A DNA stretch of 64,000 nt, taken from the NCBI GenBank assembly GCA_025765595.1, contig JAIVFH010000088.1, forward strand, positions 81,944 to 145,943. Direction: 5' to 3'. Below the pieces are notes generated by a model. It was not told where the DNA came from. It was given only the letters and a program-made list of their open reading frames with translations, and did not search any database. Position numbers and translations under genes: made by a program. The first letter of the stretch is position 1; every line of letters starts with the position of its first letter. The DNA is from Obelidium mucronatum (taxonomy: Eukaryota > Chytridiomycota > Chytridiomycetes > Chytridiales > Chytriomycetaceae). Below are positions 1 to 12,493 of the stretch, piece by piece.

Positions 1-24
1 TAAGAGAGTTGCACAAAAATGCAG

Positions 25-1621
25 GTACTTTCCGTCCACGAATGTATCCTCAACGAATCTGGTTGTGTGGTTGAATGGGGGACCCGGCTGTTCGTCTCTC
101 TTTGGAAGTTGGGTTGAGAATGGTCCCATTCGAATGAATGGAAATGGATCCTTATCGATCAATGAGCATAGCTGGCATAAGCAAGCAAACTTGCTTTACG
201 GTATAGTTACCCTTTACTTCGTTGTTCTCTTTCCTGGTTGTTTTCGCTCTGACGGCATCTGTTTCATCTCCCTCAAAGTGGAGCAACCAGTTGGAACTGG
301 ATTCGATGTCGATCAAACCTACAAATCGTATGACCAGTACGATGTCGGGGCTTACTTTGCTGGATTCCTTACAAACTTTTACAATGTGTTCAATGCAACG
401 AGGTCTTTTGACCTCTTTATTACGGGGGAGAGTTATGCAGGCGTCTACATTCCCTATATTGCAAAAACCTTGCTTGCACAGAATCAAGCTGGGAAAGCTG
501 CAAAAGTTAATTTGAAAGGGATCGGTATTGGAGATGGGGTTTTGAATACTGATATTCAATTTGCATACAACAGTTGAGTTCATGACTGATGGGGGTTATT
601 TTTTTTTTTTTTTGGAAACACAGAAACACTAAATCCTGGTGGGAACATACATTTTCAGATCAAGGGATATACACGGATTTCCTTCGCTCCGCTGGGTTTT
701 TTAATCAAAATCCTGCAATCGAATCACCTGCAACCGCTCTCGTTGAACAATGCAAGACCGCCAAAAGCGAACTCCAAGCGTCCCAAATGCTCTTTAGTTG
801 CGATGTCATGAGTTACGTCATGGAACTATATAGCCAGAGCCATTCCGAGTTGGGAGCAAACAATACCTGCTTTGACGTTTACAATATTGACTACCAGATT
901 CCTTGCAACCAGTCTGACTATTTGTACGAGGCCGAGGCTCGATTGACTACATATCTGAATGTAAAACTCATCAATTTTTTTTTTCCTGCTTCTTTGTTTT
1001 TCTCATCGATTTTTTTTTTTTTTTTTCTTTTGTCATAGACAAAGAGTGTTCAAGATGCAATCCATGTAACCCCACTTCTCTCACAAGCAGCTACAAACAC
1101 ATTCAATGGACCAAGATACCAGTGGAACGCATGCTCCAACATTTACCTCAATGACACAAGCAACCCTCAAAGCCACACATTGATTGACGCGATTCTAGCA
1201 GCCGGGATTAAAGTTGTCCTCTACGAAGGAGACAGAGACCTTCTCGTGAATTTCATTGGGATGGAGCAAGCGATTGGGAATATGACGTGGGCAGGTCAGA
1301 AGGGGTTTTCAGTCAACAAGACTGGGGTACCGTGGACAGTGAATGGGAGTACGGCGGGTGTTATTTGGAATGAAAGAGGGTTGAGCTATATTCGCGTCAC
1401 TGGAGCAGGGCATATGGTTAGTGTTATTTATTGGCGATTTTGTTGACCTAATATACAAAAAAACACACAAGGTTCCCACAGATCAACCGTTGCGGGCAGC
1501 GGCTGTCTTGTCACATCTATTATCTGAGCCTGTTCCGGCCGTACGTAGCGGAACCGTCTCAAATGCACCTCTCCTATTTAGTTTCTCGTTCATTTCTACC
1601 ATTTTTCTCATCATGTCCTAG
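25..1621 (+). CDS. Serine carboxypeptidase, peptidase family S10 (Kex1/CPY-like), 5' partial
   Basis: This enzyme trims C-terminal residues from peptides in the secretory pathway or vacuole. The 5' part is outside the window: cag at 22-24 is a 3' splice site in front of a YFPS segment. Exons keeping one frame are 25-200, 279-572, 659-960, 1039-1416 and 1472-1621 (433 codons visible). Visible signatures are LNGGPGCSS (substrate binding), GESYAG with the nucleophile Ser, YEGDRDLLVN with the catalytic Asp, and GAGHMVP with the catalytic His, the last split by the final intron. The Cys that many fungal enzymes carry in the GDxDxxCN motif is Val here. Several N-glycosylation sequons (NVS, NTS, NMT) fit a secreted protein. 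The C-terminus is a short hydrophobic run (FSFISTIFLIMS) directly before the stop, suggesting a GPI signal or membrane tail. The family call is firm; Kex1 versus vacuolar type is not settled. Confidence 0.93.
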
Positions 1622-2172
1622 AATAAAATTGTTATCCCTTAGTCTCTGTACGGGTAATGTTTTTCTTGATGGAAATGTAAAAATAAATACAGTTTATTCT
1701 TTGGTGGCGGTTCAAATCACGGCCTTACACTTCTTTCAAACATCCAATCATCCCTGTCCATATCTTTGACAACTGGTACAGATGTATGTCAGATGGTATG
1801 ACGTTTTGAGTTCTGAGTTTTTTAACGAGAGATCCGACTCACCCTTTCTGAGACTGTCAATGACTTCTTTTGCCATATCTTTCTTGAGACCTGTTTTTTT
1901 TTTAGATTTCGAAGTTGTAGCCAAGCCGTAAGTAGCAGATCAAGCATGGAATAAGTATACGCAACTGTTCTCCAGCGCACCGGACCCTGCCTTTGCTTCG
2001 ACATTCACTTCTGGACCGGGTGCTTCTCTTGCAAGACTGCTGCTGCCGTTAAAGCCCTCTGCCGCCGCTGCGGCCGCCAGTGGATTCATTTAATAAATAT
2101 TTATTAGAAAACAGAACAGAGAGAGTAGAAAAGAAAAGTATTCCGTAAAGCACCAAAAGAGAAAAAAACAAA
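1622..2172. other. Intergenic region, no gene seen
   Basis: About 550 bp between the carboxypeptidase stop and the Mio start. It holds AT-rich 3' flank and only short reading frames. Just before the next gene the composition changes to A-rich (about 2090-2172), as expected of a 5' leader. Confidence 0.6.
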
Positions 2173-5100
2173 ATGCTCAAGACGAATGGCGGCAACGGCC
2201 TGCTGCTCGCGGTGTCTGAGGCGTCGGCGTCGCTGTCCGAGACGGCGTTCGACGCCAAGACGCGGCGCACGAAAGTGGCGCCGCTTGTGCGGCTGCCCGA
2301 GGCGGCGCCGGTGAAGTGCGTCGCGTGGACGGCCGACGGCAGCCGCTTCGCGTTCGCGTCGAGCAGCGGCCGCGTGTCGGTTGCAGTGGCCGCGCCCGCG
2401 GACGAGCCCGAGCCCAACGCCGACGCCGCGAACTCGACCGCCTGCGACCGCCTGCGCCCTGCGGCGCGCGGCGTGCGGGTTGTCGCCGAGCTCGCGCCGA
2501 AGCCCGCGCGGCCGGCGGCGCTGCTCGCGTGGGCCGCCGACGGCCGCGCGCTGCTGGCCGGGCTCGCCAAGAGCCGCAGCGAGCCGTGCATCCTCGTGTG
2601 GGACGCTGCCGCCGCCGCCGCGCCCGCGCCCGCGCCGCTCGCGCAGCTGGCCGCCGGCGAGGCGCTGGCGTCCGCCGCGTGGCTGCGCGGCCACGGCCAC
2701 GACGCCGCGTTCCTGGCGGGCGTCGCCGCGCGCTGGATCCGCGTCTACGACCTGCGCCGCACAAACTCGCTGTCGCTGGCGACCGACGCGAACAACGCCG
2801 CCCAGATCGTCATTGCGTCGCGCTTCGTGCACGGGCTCGCCGTTGACCCGTTCGACGCGTTTCGCTTTGCGTCCTATTCGGCCGATGTCGCCGGGCCCGT
2901 CGTTGCGTTGTGGGACATTCGCAGGACTGCTGTTCCCGTGCTGAATCTGGAAGTACAGGGCGTGCGAGGTGATTAATTGGAGTCTGGAGTTGATCAGAGA
3001 ATTCTTTTAACAAGACTCTCAATCGCGCAGGTGGAATCGGTGGGCTTGAATGGTCTCCCTCTCGTCGAGGGCTGCTTGCTGCATGCGGGAAAGATGGGGG
3101 CGGATCCATCACAGTATGGGATCTTCGTGAGGGGCCTGATGATGGTTGGTAGTGGATATTTATTCCTTCATCTCGCACCACACCAACAACACCCAACATT
3201 TTTTCAGGCGGTCCGACCGGGATTCAGCGGTCCAGCAGTGGCATCTCAACTCCCACAGCGGCAGCCCCATTATCAGTCGATCTATCAGCACCCATCCTTT
3301 CAGCGGAGCGAACAACCCCCATAGTTCACCACGAACGACGAATTACGCCTGCCGGTGCAAACGCAATCAATGGACCCATTGCGATCGCCTGGCTTCCATT
3401 GAGCAACGATATAGCTGCAGACGTACTTTTGACAATGAGTGTGGAAGATGGCACAGTCAAATCACATACTCTGCTGCATACACCAGTGAGCTCTTGGGGT
3501 GCACTCGCAAACAGAGGAGCAGGGCATTCGTTGGCCATTGCGTTTGGTCGATCTACAATTGTGAAGGATATCGGGGGTGGAGGGGAATGGGATGATGATA
3601 TTGCAAGTGTAATCCGAAAAAGAGCTCTTGATGGATATGCCTTGGATGTTAGTTGTCTCTTGGTCGAAATGCTTCGTAATTCCCTTAATTCTTTCAACCA
3701 GATCAAACAAAACCTTGCCATGTTGCAGAAAAAAGTGTTTGTAGAGTCTTCACAGGTTTTGATTCAAGTATGGAGCTTACTACGAGACATGAAATCTCAA
3801 TCGCGCAACTATATTGCCGCGGAAGATGGGAAAGAGTATTCTCTGTTAGGGATCAACCAAATAGTCAGTGACGCGATATCTCGGAATGCCAACAGCACAC
3901 CCACCTCAGGGTACGCTGTTGCTTCGAAAAATGTTCCCACGATCATGTCGTATTTTGAGTCGTATGCAAGCGATTTCCGGACGATGGGGTTGAGAATGTG
4001 TGGGAGGTTGTTTGAATCGGATGCAAGTTTAGAGTTGAAGCTGCAAGGGTGAGGGTGTTTTTATTTTTTATTTTGGGTCCTTATTGCTTATGACTTCTCT
4101 TCCAAGATTTGAACAGAATGGAAACTTTGAGCAAGCTGCAGGATTTGCGCTTTTTTATTCTTCTAGTTTAGAACGAGCGCTCAAGTCTTTGAATTCTTCC
4201 AAAGGTTTGGTTCTCGAATTTTTTGTGATTTCTCGCAAAACTTAAAAAACCGCGATCAAAGATGACAAACTCAGGTTGGTCGCCGCAGCTTTGGCAGGGT
4301 ACATGGCTGGTTCTCCCTCCAGCACGTGGGTGAATTTATGCCAAACACTAAGTGCGGAGCTTAAAGATCCGTATCTGAGGTCTTTGTTTGCATTAATGGC
4401 GAGCAATGGCGACTGGTACCAAGTTTTGGAAATGACAAATGGTCTACAGTTGCATGATAAAGTTGGGATTGCGCTACGCTTTCTACCGGATTCCGAGGTA
4501 TCCTTTCTTTTTCTTGTGTTGTTGAGTGTTACCACTTTGTCTAACAAAACATGGTCAATCAAGCTGCTGCAATATATCCGAAAGACGTCAAAACAATTGA
4601 CGGCAGCAGGAGATATACGAGGATTACTGTTGACTGGTTTCATTACAGATTCGGGGATTGACTTGTTGGAAAAATACATTGATGCGACTGGGGATTTTCA
4701 ATCTGCTGCTTTGATTGCCTTGTCTGCAATGAGCTCGGCGGCGGGTGTGAATTCAAGCTTTATCCAAGAAGACTCCAAAGTAATGAACTGGTTTGAAAAG
4801 TGAGTTGATGCTTTTTGTTTTTTGCATTCATGTTTTCCTCCCGTTTTGTTGAGAATTGTTTTTAAAAGCTACCGGGATGCCTTGGATCGATGGGAACTGT
4901 TTCATGAGCGGGCCAACTTGGACATTGCAAAAAGTAAATTATTCCGACAAGGCGGTGGAGGAGGCAAGACAACTTCCCTGTCTCCAACTTCAACAACAGT
5001 TTACCAACCACAAATCCATATTCGATGCAATTTTTGCAACAACCCGATATCACAAAATATCTTGCAAGGAGGAATGGGAGGAACAGGAATAAGCTCTATG

Positions 5101-5436
5101 ATGGCAGGAGGAGGGATCAAGAAACCGACAACAACCGGTTCTCACACAGCCTGTCCGCACTGCAAAAAACCTTTACCTCGGTGTGCGATATGTCTAATGC
5201 ATCTAGGAGCGCCTACTGTTGATCCCACGGGCGTGACGACGGGATCAGGCGGTGGAAGTGGTGGTGGAAGTGGTGGTGGGAATCATACCTCGTCGGATGG
5301 ATTAGATGGGTTTTGGAATTGGTTCACGTGGTGCCAGACGTGTCGGCACGGCGGACACGCGTTCCACGTGCAGCAGTGGTTTGCGATGCATTCGGGGTGT
5401 CCTGTTGCGGGCTGCGACTGCCAGTGCTGTGATTAA
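2173..5436 (+). CDS. MIOS/SEA4: SEA/GATOR2 complex subunit Mio (WD40 plus C-terminal RING-type zinc domain)
   Basis: Mio/Sea4 is a vacuole/lysosome-surface scaffold of GATOR2 (SEACAT), which relays amino-acid status to TORC1. Seven exons join in phase: 2173-2968, 3031-3144, 3208-4048, 4107-4204, 4262-4497, 4564-4799 and 4869-5436, exactly 963 codons. The N-terminal half has WD repeats (IRVYDLRR, ALWDIRR, ITVWDLREG). The middle contains the Mio block DIASVIRKRALDGYALD and the helical block around LLLTGFITDSGIDLLEKY and NYRDALDRWELFHERA. The C-terminus has paired zinc ligands: CNFCNNPIS, CPHCKKPLPRCAICL, then CQTCRHGGHAFHVQQW and CPVAGCDCQCC. The protein (962 aa) is slightly longer than animal MIOS because of an Ala-rich, GC-rich first exon and a Gly/Ser linker (about 5244-5285). 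The intron at 4498-4563 is 66 nt, in frame and stop-free, so its removal is inferred from family alignment. Confidence 0.9.
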
Positions 5437-5461
5437 AAAAAAAAACTAAATAAAAACTGGG

Positions 5462-8400
5462 ATGGACGGCTGGTTCAGCAACATCACGTCGTCGCTCGCC
5501 AGCGCCGTCAGCGAAGTCGAGCAGGGCCTCAACAAGGCGCTCGACGTCCCAGCGGCGTCCGAGCCGCCTGCGGGCGCGGCCGCGGCCGCGACTGCGACGG
5601 CGCCGCCGCCAAACACGTCGGCGGTCGACGACGGCTTCGCGGCGCTCGGCGGCTTTCTCAGCGCGTCGCTGGCGTCCGTCGCGAGTCTCAAGCCGAACGA
5701 CGCCTGGGACCTGGCCGCCTTTTCGCCCGCCGCCGCCGGCGTGGGCGCGGTCAGGACGCCGGACGAGCCGACGCCGAACCTGAAGCCGGATGCGCGAAAG
5801 GCAGACGTGGTGTCGCCGGCCCGCGAGCCAGCCGCCGATGTTCTTGTGAAGGCAGATGTGTCGACTGGGAATGCGACAAATCATGTCAAGGACGATACTG
5901 GTCCTGATGCGGCTGCTTCCGATGTTGCACCTGTCTCTGTTGTTACATCTGTTGCTGCGGCTCCAATTGTCGACGCAGATCATGATGATGCCTTGTCGCT
6001 GAAACGGAAAGCAGATCCGTCGCCACCAGCACCGATAGAACCAGTCTTGAACGCTCCCAAAGATTCTCAGTCAAAAAAAGTTATATCCACCGTTACGGAA
6101 GCGACCACAGCGGAACCTAGTCTAGAGAAGGACACAGTCCCTGCCATTGATGATGAGAATATCCCTCCACCAGCAGCAGCAGCAGCAGCACCCCTGTCCC
6201 CCGAAAAACGTCTCGCTTCCATTATTTCTCAACGCGAACAACAGCTACTCGCCGCAATGACAGCAAACGCTGCACTATCAGATGAAATTTCAGATTTAAA
6301 GAAACAGATTGATGTTCTCGTTTCAAAGGATTCTGCTTCGGTTTTGGAGGAATTCACGAAACGGCTGGATGCTTCGGAGAAGGCGAATAGTCTAGCACTC
6401 AAGGTTTATTGCGATACCCGCCCTTTTTTTTTACGTGCTATTGAATAGTTTTTTTTTCGTCCAGGACCGAGACAAGTACAAGTCAAATTACAATGCCCTT
6501 CAAGCGTCGTTTGACGACACTATAAAGCAACTCTCTGATCGCGAAGAGAAAATCAAGAATTTATTGGAAGAGGGAGAAAAGTTGTCGAAAAACGAATTGA
6601 AAATGAGTACCATTGTCAAGAAACTCCGCGCAAAGGAACAGGAATCTGAAACTCTCATGAAGGAGCAAACCAAGAAAATAGAACAACTTACTACCGAGTT
6701 GAGCGATTTGAAGGAAAAGTGGAGTCGATTGACTGAGAGCGAACGAAGGCTTGGAGGTGGGGGGAGAGTATTGTTACTGCTGTTTGAACTTTGGACTTTG
6801 ATTTATCAATTTTAGATTCCGTCAAATCGGGAACCGAAATGGCAGAAAAACAAGCAAAACAGATTGTCAAGTTAGAGAACGAATTGGTTACTGCAAAAGG
6901 AGAATCTGGCAACTTGAAGGCCCAACTTGAACGGGCTCGTGCCGATTTGCAAGAAGCTCGACAACTGAATGCGGATGCAAACACTGCTGCTCATGCAGAA
7001 GCTCTTGAAAAAGAGGTACAGAAAAGAGCACGCTTTTGTTGTTTTTTGTTGTTATTTTCGTGCCTTTAACTAGATTCTTGTGTTCAGATATTAGCCAACG
7101 AAAGTCTCCACAAACAACTCCTTGAACAGCAAAGGCAATTTTCTTCCATTGAAAGCGCGCTCCAGAAGGAAGTTTTTGACCTTCGATCTTCTTTGGCACG
7201 ATTGGAGGATGAATCAAGTTGGAAAGAAGGTAGTGTGATCTGGTGCGCGATTATTTGTTTTATTTTTTTCATTTTTTTTTCAAATAGAAAACCTCCGAAA
7301 AGAGATTCAATCCCTACATGCTAGACTTCAAGCCGCTGATTCTCGACACGAAGATTTGTTTGCTGAAGCTCGAAGTGCAGACCGACCACTTGTTCGTCAA
7401 ATTGAATCACTTCAAGTTCAACATGCCTGCTGCAAGGAAAGACTGGGAACAAATCGAAGTGAGGTAAAGAAGAACGAAAAAAAAAATGACAAGAACCAGC
7501 AAAAAAGCTCAATCTGATTCTTTTTTTTTTTTCGTACAACAGCCTCACTGCGCGACTACAGCAAGCCGAGAGGGAGTGTTTTGAAAGTGGAGAGAAAGAA
7601 AAAGCCAGTGTAGAGAAATGCGAGGAATTGGTGAGAGATTTTGTGTAAAAAATTGCTGTTTCGTGACTCGTTCCCCCTCTTTTTTCAAACAGAACAAGAA
7701 AGTATCATCTCTGGAGTATCAATTTGGTAGAGAAAGGCAAGAGAGATCTCGTATTCAAGCCGAATTGGATGTACGCATTCTCCATAATCATGCACTTCCG
7801 ACTAATTGTATAAAATTATTCAGGATCATGTTTCCCGATTGGATAACTCTGACCGACAAGTCAGTGACCTTACCGCCAAACTAAACCACCTAAAAACAAG
7901 CCACGCACGAGAATTACAAGAGGCCCAAACAGCATTCCAAGAAACCCTCCGAAAAGCACTTGAAGAAGAACGGAGGAAAACCGAAATGCTTCTCAAGGAA
8001 GAACGAGATCGACTGCAAAGAGAAAGACTGAAAGTGGATGATTTAAAACAGCTTTCTGAAAAAGTAAATTCAACCAACGGCGCCGCCGGTCCCACATCGT
8101 CAGCAACGCCTCCTTTCGTGTCGACAAGTTCTTTACCAAAGCAATCTTCGGGATCGTTGGATGGAGTCATGAGTCCAAGTGGTTATGATTCTCCAAGAAC
8201 GCCTCTCGATATCTCCAGTGGTGGTGTTGCTGGTCAGCATCAGCCTGGCGGGGCAGTTGTGGAGCGGTTATATCATAGTTTGAAGCAACTGCAGGGTCAG
8301 GTATCTTCTTTACAAGCTCAGTTGCATATGGTTACCAAGACTCGAGGTTTGAGTCCTTTTTTTTTCACTGGAACGTAGATCATTTAACTTCCTTTTTGTG

Positions 8401-8722
8401 GCAGATGAATTGGCTGAAGAGTTAGTGAAGGCCACTTCAGATGCATCTGATGCGTAAGTTTTTCCCCCACCGAAAGTGTTTTGAGAGAAGTTAACGGCGC
8501 TTCCAACTTTTTTTTTTTTCGTTTAGTAAAACATCTGCTGCTACAATCCAGTCTCTTGAGTCACAACTAGGTGAATTAAACAGAAGGTATATGGCGGCTC
8601 TTGAATTACTGGGAGAAAAGATGGAGAAAGTGGAAGACTTGCAGCAAAATATTGATGAGTTGAAGAGAATTCAAAAGATTGAAATTGAGGAACTGATGCG
8701 AGTTCAAAAACCGGCATCTTGA
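5462..8722 (+). CDS. TMF1: TMF1/Sgm1-type golgin (TATA element modulatory factor family), apparent frameshift
   Basis: This Golgi coiled-coil tether family binds Rab6/Ypt6. Proposed exons are 5462-6403, 6465-6756, 6816-7015, 7088-7229, 7288-7463, 7543-7630, 7693-7770, 7824-8346, 8405-8453 and 8527-8722 (about 894 aa). The N-terminus MDGWFSNITSSLASAVSEVE resembles the amphipathic start of the family. A low-complexity Ala/Pro/Ser region follows, then coiled coil from about residue 250 (LASIISQREQQLLAAM, DRDKYKSNYNALQASFDDTI). The C-terminal TMF domain is clear: VVERLYHSLKQLQGQVSSLQ and LNRRYMAALELLGEKMEKVE. Within 7288-7463 the frame carrying PLVRQIESLQVQ and the frame carrying ARKDWEQIEVSLTARLQQAE differ by one base. 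This is either a sequencing indel or a true mutation between about 7420 and 7460. The start lies only 25 bp after the Mio stop. Confidence 0.88.
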
Positions 8723-8853
8723 CCAAGATACCATCCCCAAAAAAAATTAAACACGAGTATAATGTATTTTAGATCGATGGAAAAGGAAAAGAAACAGCAT
8801 ATTAAAAAAGAAACACCCCCTCAAAAAAAGGAGAGACCACCAATTCAATTCTT

Positions 8854-9762
8854 TCAAAAACGATCGCTTTCCAAGGTCATTTGTCTCGCAATATCAGTGT
8901 TTTCCACCACCTTGGTAAACTCTTCAAAGGAAATTTTCCCATCTCCGTCACCATCAGCTTCCATAATAGTCTTGTCTACAATTTGCTGAAGCTGTTGATC
9001 CTTCAAGTTGTTTCCAACCATCATTTTGAGAACGAGAAAGAGCTCTCCATTCGAAATATATCCATCGCGATCCATATCATACACTTTGAACGCGACTGTA
9101 CAATTTTTTTTGGTGGGTGTTTTTTTGGTGTGATCAGATTAGCCATGGTCAGGGGGGCGTAGTTGTCAAAGAACCCATTCCACATTACACTTTAATTTGT
9201 CCTCCTTCTTCCCTTTGGCAGAGAAAGCCGACAACCCTCCAATAAACTCTTTAAAGTCTACATCTCCAGTTCCATCTCCATCCAATACACTCAATAATCT
9301 GGCAGCTAGAGGGTTGGATGCGATTTGAGGTAAAGCCAGGAATTCGTCCTTGTCGATTGTGCCGGAACCGTCCTTGTCGAGTTTCACGAATCGCTTGTAT
9401 AGTCTTTGGATCTGGGGGATAATTTAAATGTGGAGGAGAGAGAGAGAGAAAAAAAATAAAGGGGTTAAGTTGAGGTCGTTGTGGTGAGATTTTCGTGTTT
9501 GGGGGGCTACCTCATCGGCCGTGACTATAAAACAAAATGAAGAACATATCAGTCAACAACAGACAATTCCTATAAAGTGAAGTTTACAATTTGAAGAGGC
9601 GACCATCTCCTCGAGTTGACTGTCAGGGGAAAGTAATTGTTAGATTAAGTGGGTGGCTTTTGCGCACTGGATCAATATAGAAGACTAGGAGGCGCTGATA
9701 GAAGATACGCAGTGCGATAAAAGGATAGTGACGCTGGAGACGCACCTTGAGTTGGCTCCCAT
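8854..9762 (-). CDS. CNB1: Calcineurin regulatory subunit B (four EF-hands, N-myristoylation signal)
   Basis: This is the Ca2+-binding regulatory subunit of the phosphatase calcineurin. Five exons in phase (minus strand): 9762-9746 (17 nt), 9619-9588 (32 nt), 9524-9511 (14 nt), 9411-9189 and 9095-8854, exactly 176 codons (175 aa, the usual family length). The three tiny exons encode [17 protein letters not shown] and TADE. Gly2 with Ser6 is a standard N-myristoylation context. EF-hand loops are visible at [36 protein letters not shown] and [12 protein letters not shown]. The linker [20 protein letters not shown] is very close to the family consensus. The gene converges on TMF1, with 131 bp between stops, and diverges from SLY1. 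Confidence 0.95.
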
Positions 9763-9829
9763 TTCCTGATAGTGAGTTGGTTTATTATTAAAAATAAATA
9801 AATAAACACACAGAAATAGTTCTTAAAAA
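9763..9829. promoter_or_regulatory. Divergent promoter region between calcineurin B and SLY1
   Basis: Only 67 bp separate the two start codons (9762 minus, 9830 plus). The stretch is AT-rich (ttattattaaaaataaata) with no obvious paired TATA boxes. Both transcripts must start here or inside the opposite gene's leader, so a shared bidirectional promoter is inferred. Confidence 0.5.
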
Positions 9830-12358
9830 ATGAGTGGGTCACTGAGGCAGGCACAGAAGGGTAAGTCGGGGTATTCGATCTGAAATTTCATCGACTATAT
9901 CGTTTGCCTCAAGTGTATGATTGCTGGGAGTTCTAATCATCAACGACAGATGCCATTATTGCCATGCTCAACTTCAACAACAAGGACGCAGTAGCTTCTC
10001 AAAAGAAACCAGCTGCATTTGATTCGCCTTCAGATGGATTGCGTGCGCCTCAATTGGTGGAAACTGTGTGGAAGGTGTTGGTATACGATAAGGCAGGACA
10101 GGATATCATTTCGCAGCTTCTGAAAGTGAATGAATTGAGAGAAAACGGAGTCACTGTACACATGTATGTGCCTTTCTACTTTTGCGTCTTGCGAAGCGTC
10201 ATCGACTTCGAAAACTAATCCTTTTCCCTCACTAAAGGCCCCTCTACATGGATCGTCAACCGTTATCAGATGTTCCTGCTGTTTATTTCATTCAACCTAC
10301 TCCTGAGAATATCAAGCGTATTGCTGAGGTAAGGTTCCTCTGGGATTTCGTAACTCAAACATGGCATTTCATCAAAACAGGACTTGTCCAAGAATCTGTA
10401 TGAGTCTTACTACCTGAATTTCACATACACTATCTCTCGGAACTTGCTTGAAGAATTGGCTGCTGCATCAATTGCGGCCAATTCATCAGTTCAAATCGCC
10501 CAAGTTTATGATCAATATTTGAATTACATTACGCTTGAAGACTGTCTATTCTCTCTCAACTTTACGGACACATACAAAGTTTTGAATGACGCTGCTTCCA
10601 CTGACCGAATGATTGACTCTGTTACAGAAAATATCGTTTCGTCCCTGTTTTCTGTCATTGCAACAATGGGTTCGAGCCGCCAATATCAATTATTATTACT
10701 GTTAAAATTGACGGTTTGATTACAAAACACAGGCGTGGTTCCCATCATTCGTTGTCCTCGCGGAAATGCCGCCGCAAATGTTGCCACAAAACTTGATCAG
10801 CGTATTAGAGACCATATTATGAATTCCAGAAACAATAATCTGTTTTCTGAGTCCAACAGTGGCAGCGCTGGTGTCGGAGCGCTATCGTTGACTGGATCCA
10901 GACCTGTCTTGATTTTGTTGGACAGAAACTTGGACTTGGGTTCCATGTTGAATCATACGTGGACTTATTCTACTTTGGTTCATGATTTATTGGATTTGAA
11001 GCTTAATCGCGTTGTTATTGAGGTGACAATATCTCATTTGTGTCCGTCTTTGCTTATGTGTCGATAATAGACAGAAGACAAGGGACGAAAGCAAAAGAAG
11101 CAATTTGACATTGATGCAACTGACTTTTTCTGGAATAAGAACAGTGGAAACCCATTTCCTCAAGTTGCTGGTATGGGGGTTTCTGATTTCATTGGATCAA
11201 GGGCTAAATATTACGTTTTCTTATTTTATGTAGATGATGTCAACTCTGAAATCACACGATACAAGAAGGATGTTGACGAGGTGACAAAGTCGTCTGGCCT
11301 GACTTCATTGGAAGACGTGGATCCAAAGTGAGTCCATGTTGAAAGGAATGAATCCCCAGATGTATGCTCAATTGGTTTCTGCATAGTTCTAATGCCGAGA
11401 CCTTGAAGTACGCTTTGACTGCTTTACCAGAACTCACTGATCGAAAGCGCACTCTTGACATGCACATGAATATCGCGACCGCATTGTTCCAGATTATTAA
11501 TGATCGCAAACTCGATGCTTTTTTTGCGATTGAAGAAGCTATGGGAAAACAGGTTGGGGTTACTTTTTTTTGGTTGAATTGACATATCTAATACAACATA
11601 GAACAAAGCCACAGTCTTGGAAACTCTTCGCGATGCTGAAAAAAAAGCTGAAGACAAACACAGATTTTTCCTGGTCTTTTACCTTTCGCGCGAAGACATT
11701 CCTAAAGAGGACATGACTGAATATGAAGAAGCGTTGGTCACAGCGGGAGTTTCGCTGGGAGCTTTATCTTACTTAAAGAGTGTGAAATCGTTTATCAAGA
11801 TGGCAGCCGCCTCAACGATCGGAGGCACCAGCGCGAATGCCACCACATCAGCCAATTCAAGTGATTTTATTGGAACTTTTACCACCAAGGTTGAAAAAAT
11901 GATCAAACGGATAGCTTCATTCTAACTTTTCAACTTAGCTCCGTGGAACTTTAGATAGTGCCGGAGTAAGTGGTGGGCTGGATTCGATCATCTCCAACGT
12001 CCGAAACTTGTTGCCTACCCGTAAAGACTTGGCCTCAACTCGAATCGTTGAATCCATTATGGAAGGTAATACTGCTGGAACTGATGCGGATGAATACTTG
12101 CTGTTGGACCCAAAAGCGAGTCGCGCGTTGGCTGGAAAGCCAAGTCCATCAAAGCCCGCTGTTGGTGGACCAGGAAAGGCAGGGTACCAAAACGCCGTTG
12201 TTTTTGTGATTGGGGGTGGGAATTACTTGGAATATCAGAATCTGCAGGACTATGCTCAACGCTCGCAGCAAAAAAAGAGAATTACTTATGGATCAACGGA
12301 GATTGTTACGGCCAAGGCCTTTTTAACTCAACTGGAATCTTTGGGTGGTAATCGATGA
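9830..12358 (+). CDS. SLY1: Sec1/Munc18-family protein SLY1 (ER-Golgi SNARE regulator)
   Basis: SLY1 binds the syntaxin Sed5 and promotes SNARE assembly in ER-to-Golgi traffic. Ten exons join in phase: 9830-9860, 9950-10163, 10238-10328, 10381-10669, 10733-11022, 11071-11170, 11234-11327, 11387-11552, 11602-11889 and 11939-12358, exactly 661 codons (660 aa, close to yeast and animal SLY1). Diagnostic blocks are [40 protein letters not shown], the VPIIRCPRG segment, [20 protein letters not shown], and the C-terminal [19 protein letters not shown]. The last intron (11890-11938) has a gttgaa donor and a ctaac branch-like site next to the acceptor. The tiny first exon encodes [10 protein letters not shown], after which AIIAMLNFN matches the family start. 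Confidence 0.95.
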
Positions 12359-12493
12359 ACAAAAAAATAAAAAACTTCCTTTGGTCACATGACATAACCG
12401 TTGATGACACTTGCAAAAAAAAAAAAATCATGGCTGCAGGTATGTCTGTCAATAAAACGTCATCAATTACAGCAACGTGATCCTATGATATCA

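Noticed and set aside
1822..2004. 60-codon minus-strand ORF between carboxypeptidase and Mio
   Set aside because: Short, no conserved features, lies in flanking AT-rich DNA.
2049..2832. Long minus-strand and alternate-frame ORFs over the Mio first exon
   Set aside because: GC-rich codons make stops rare in all frames; the Arg/Ala-only translations have no family features while the plus-strand WD frame does.
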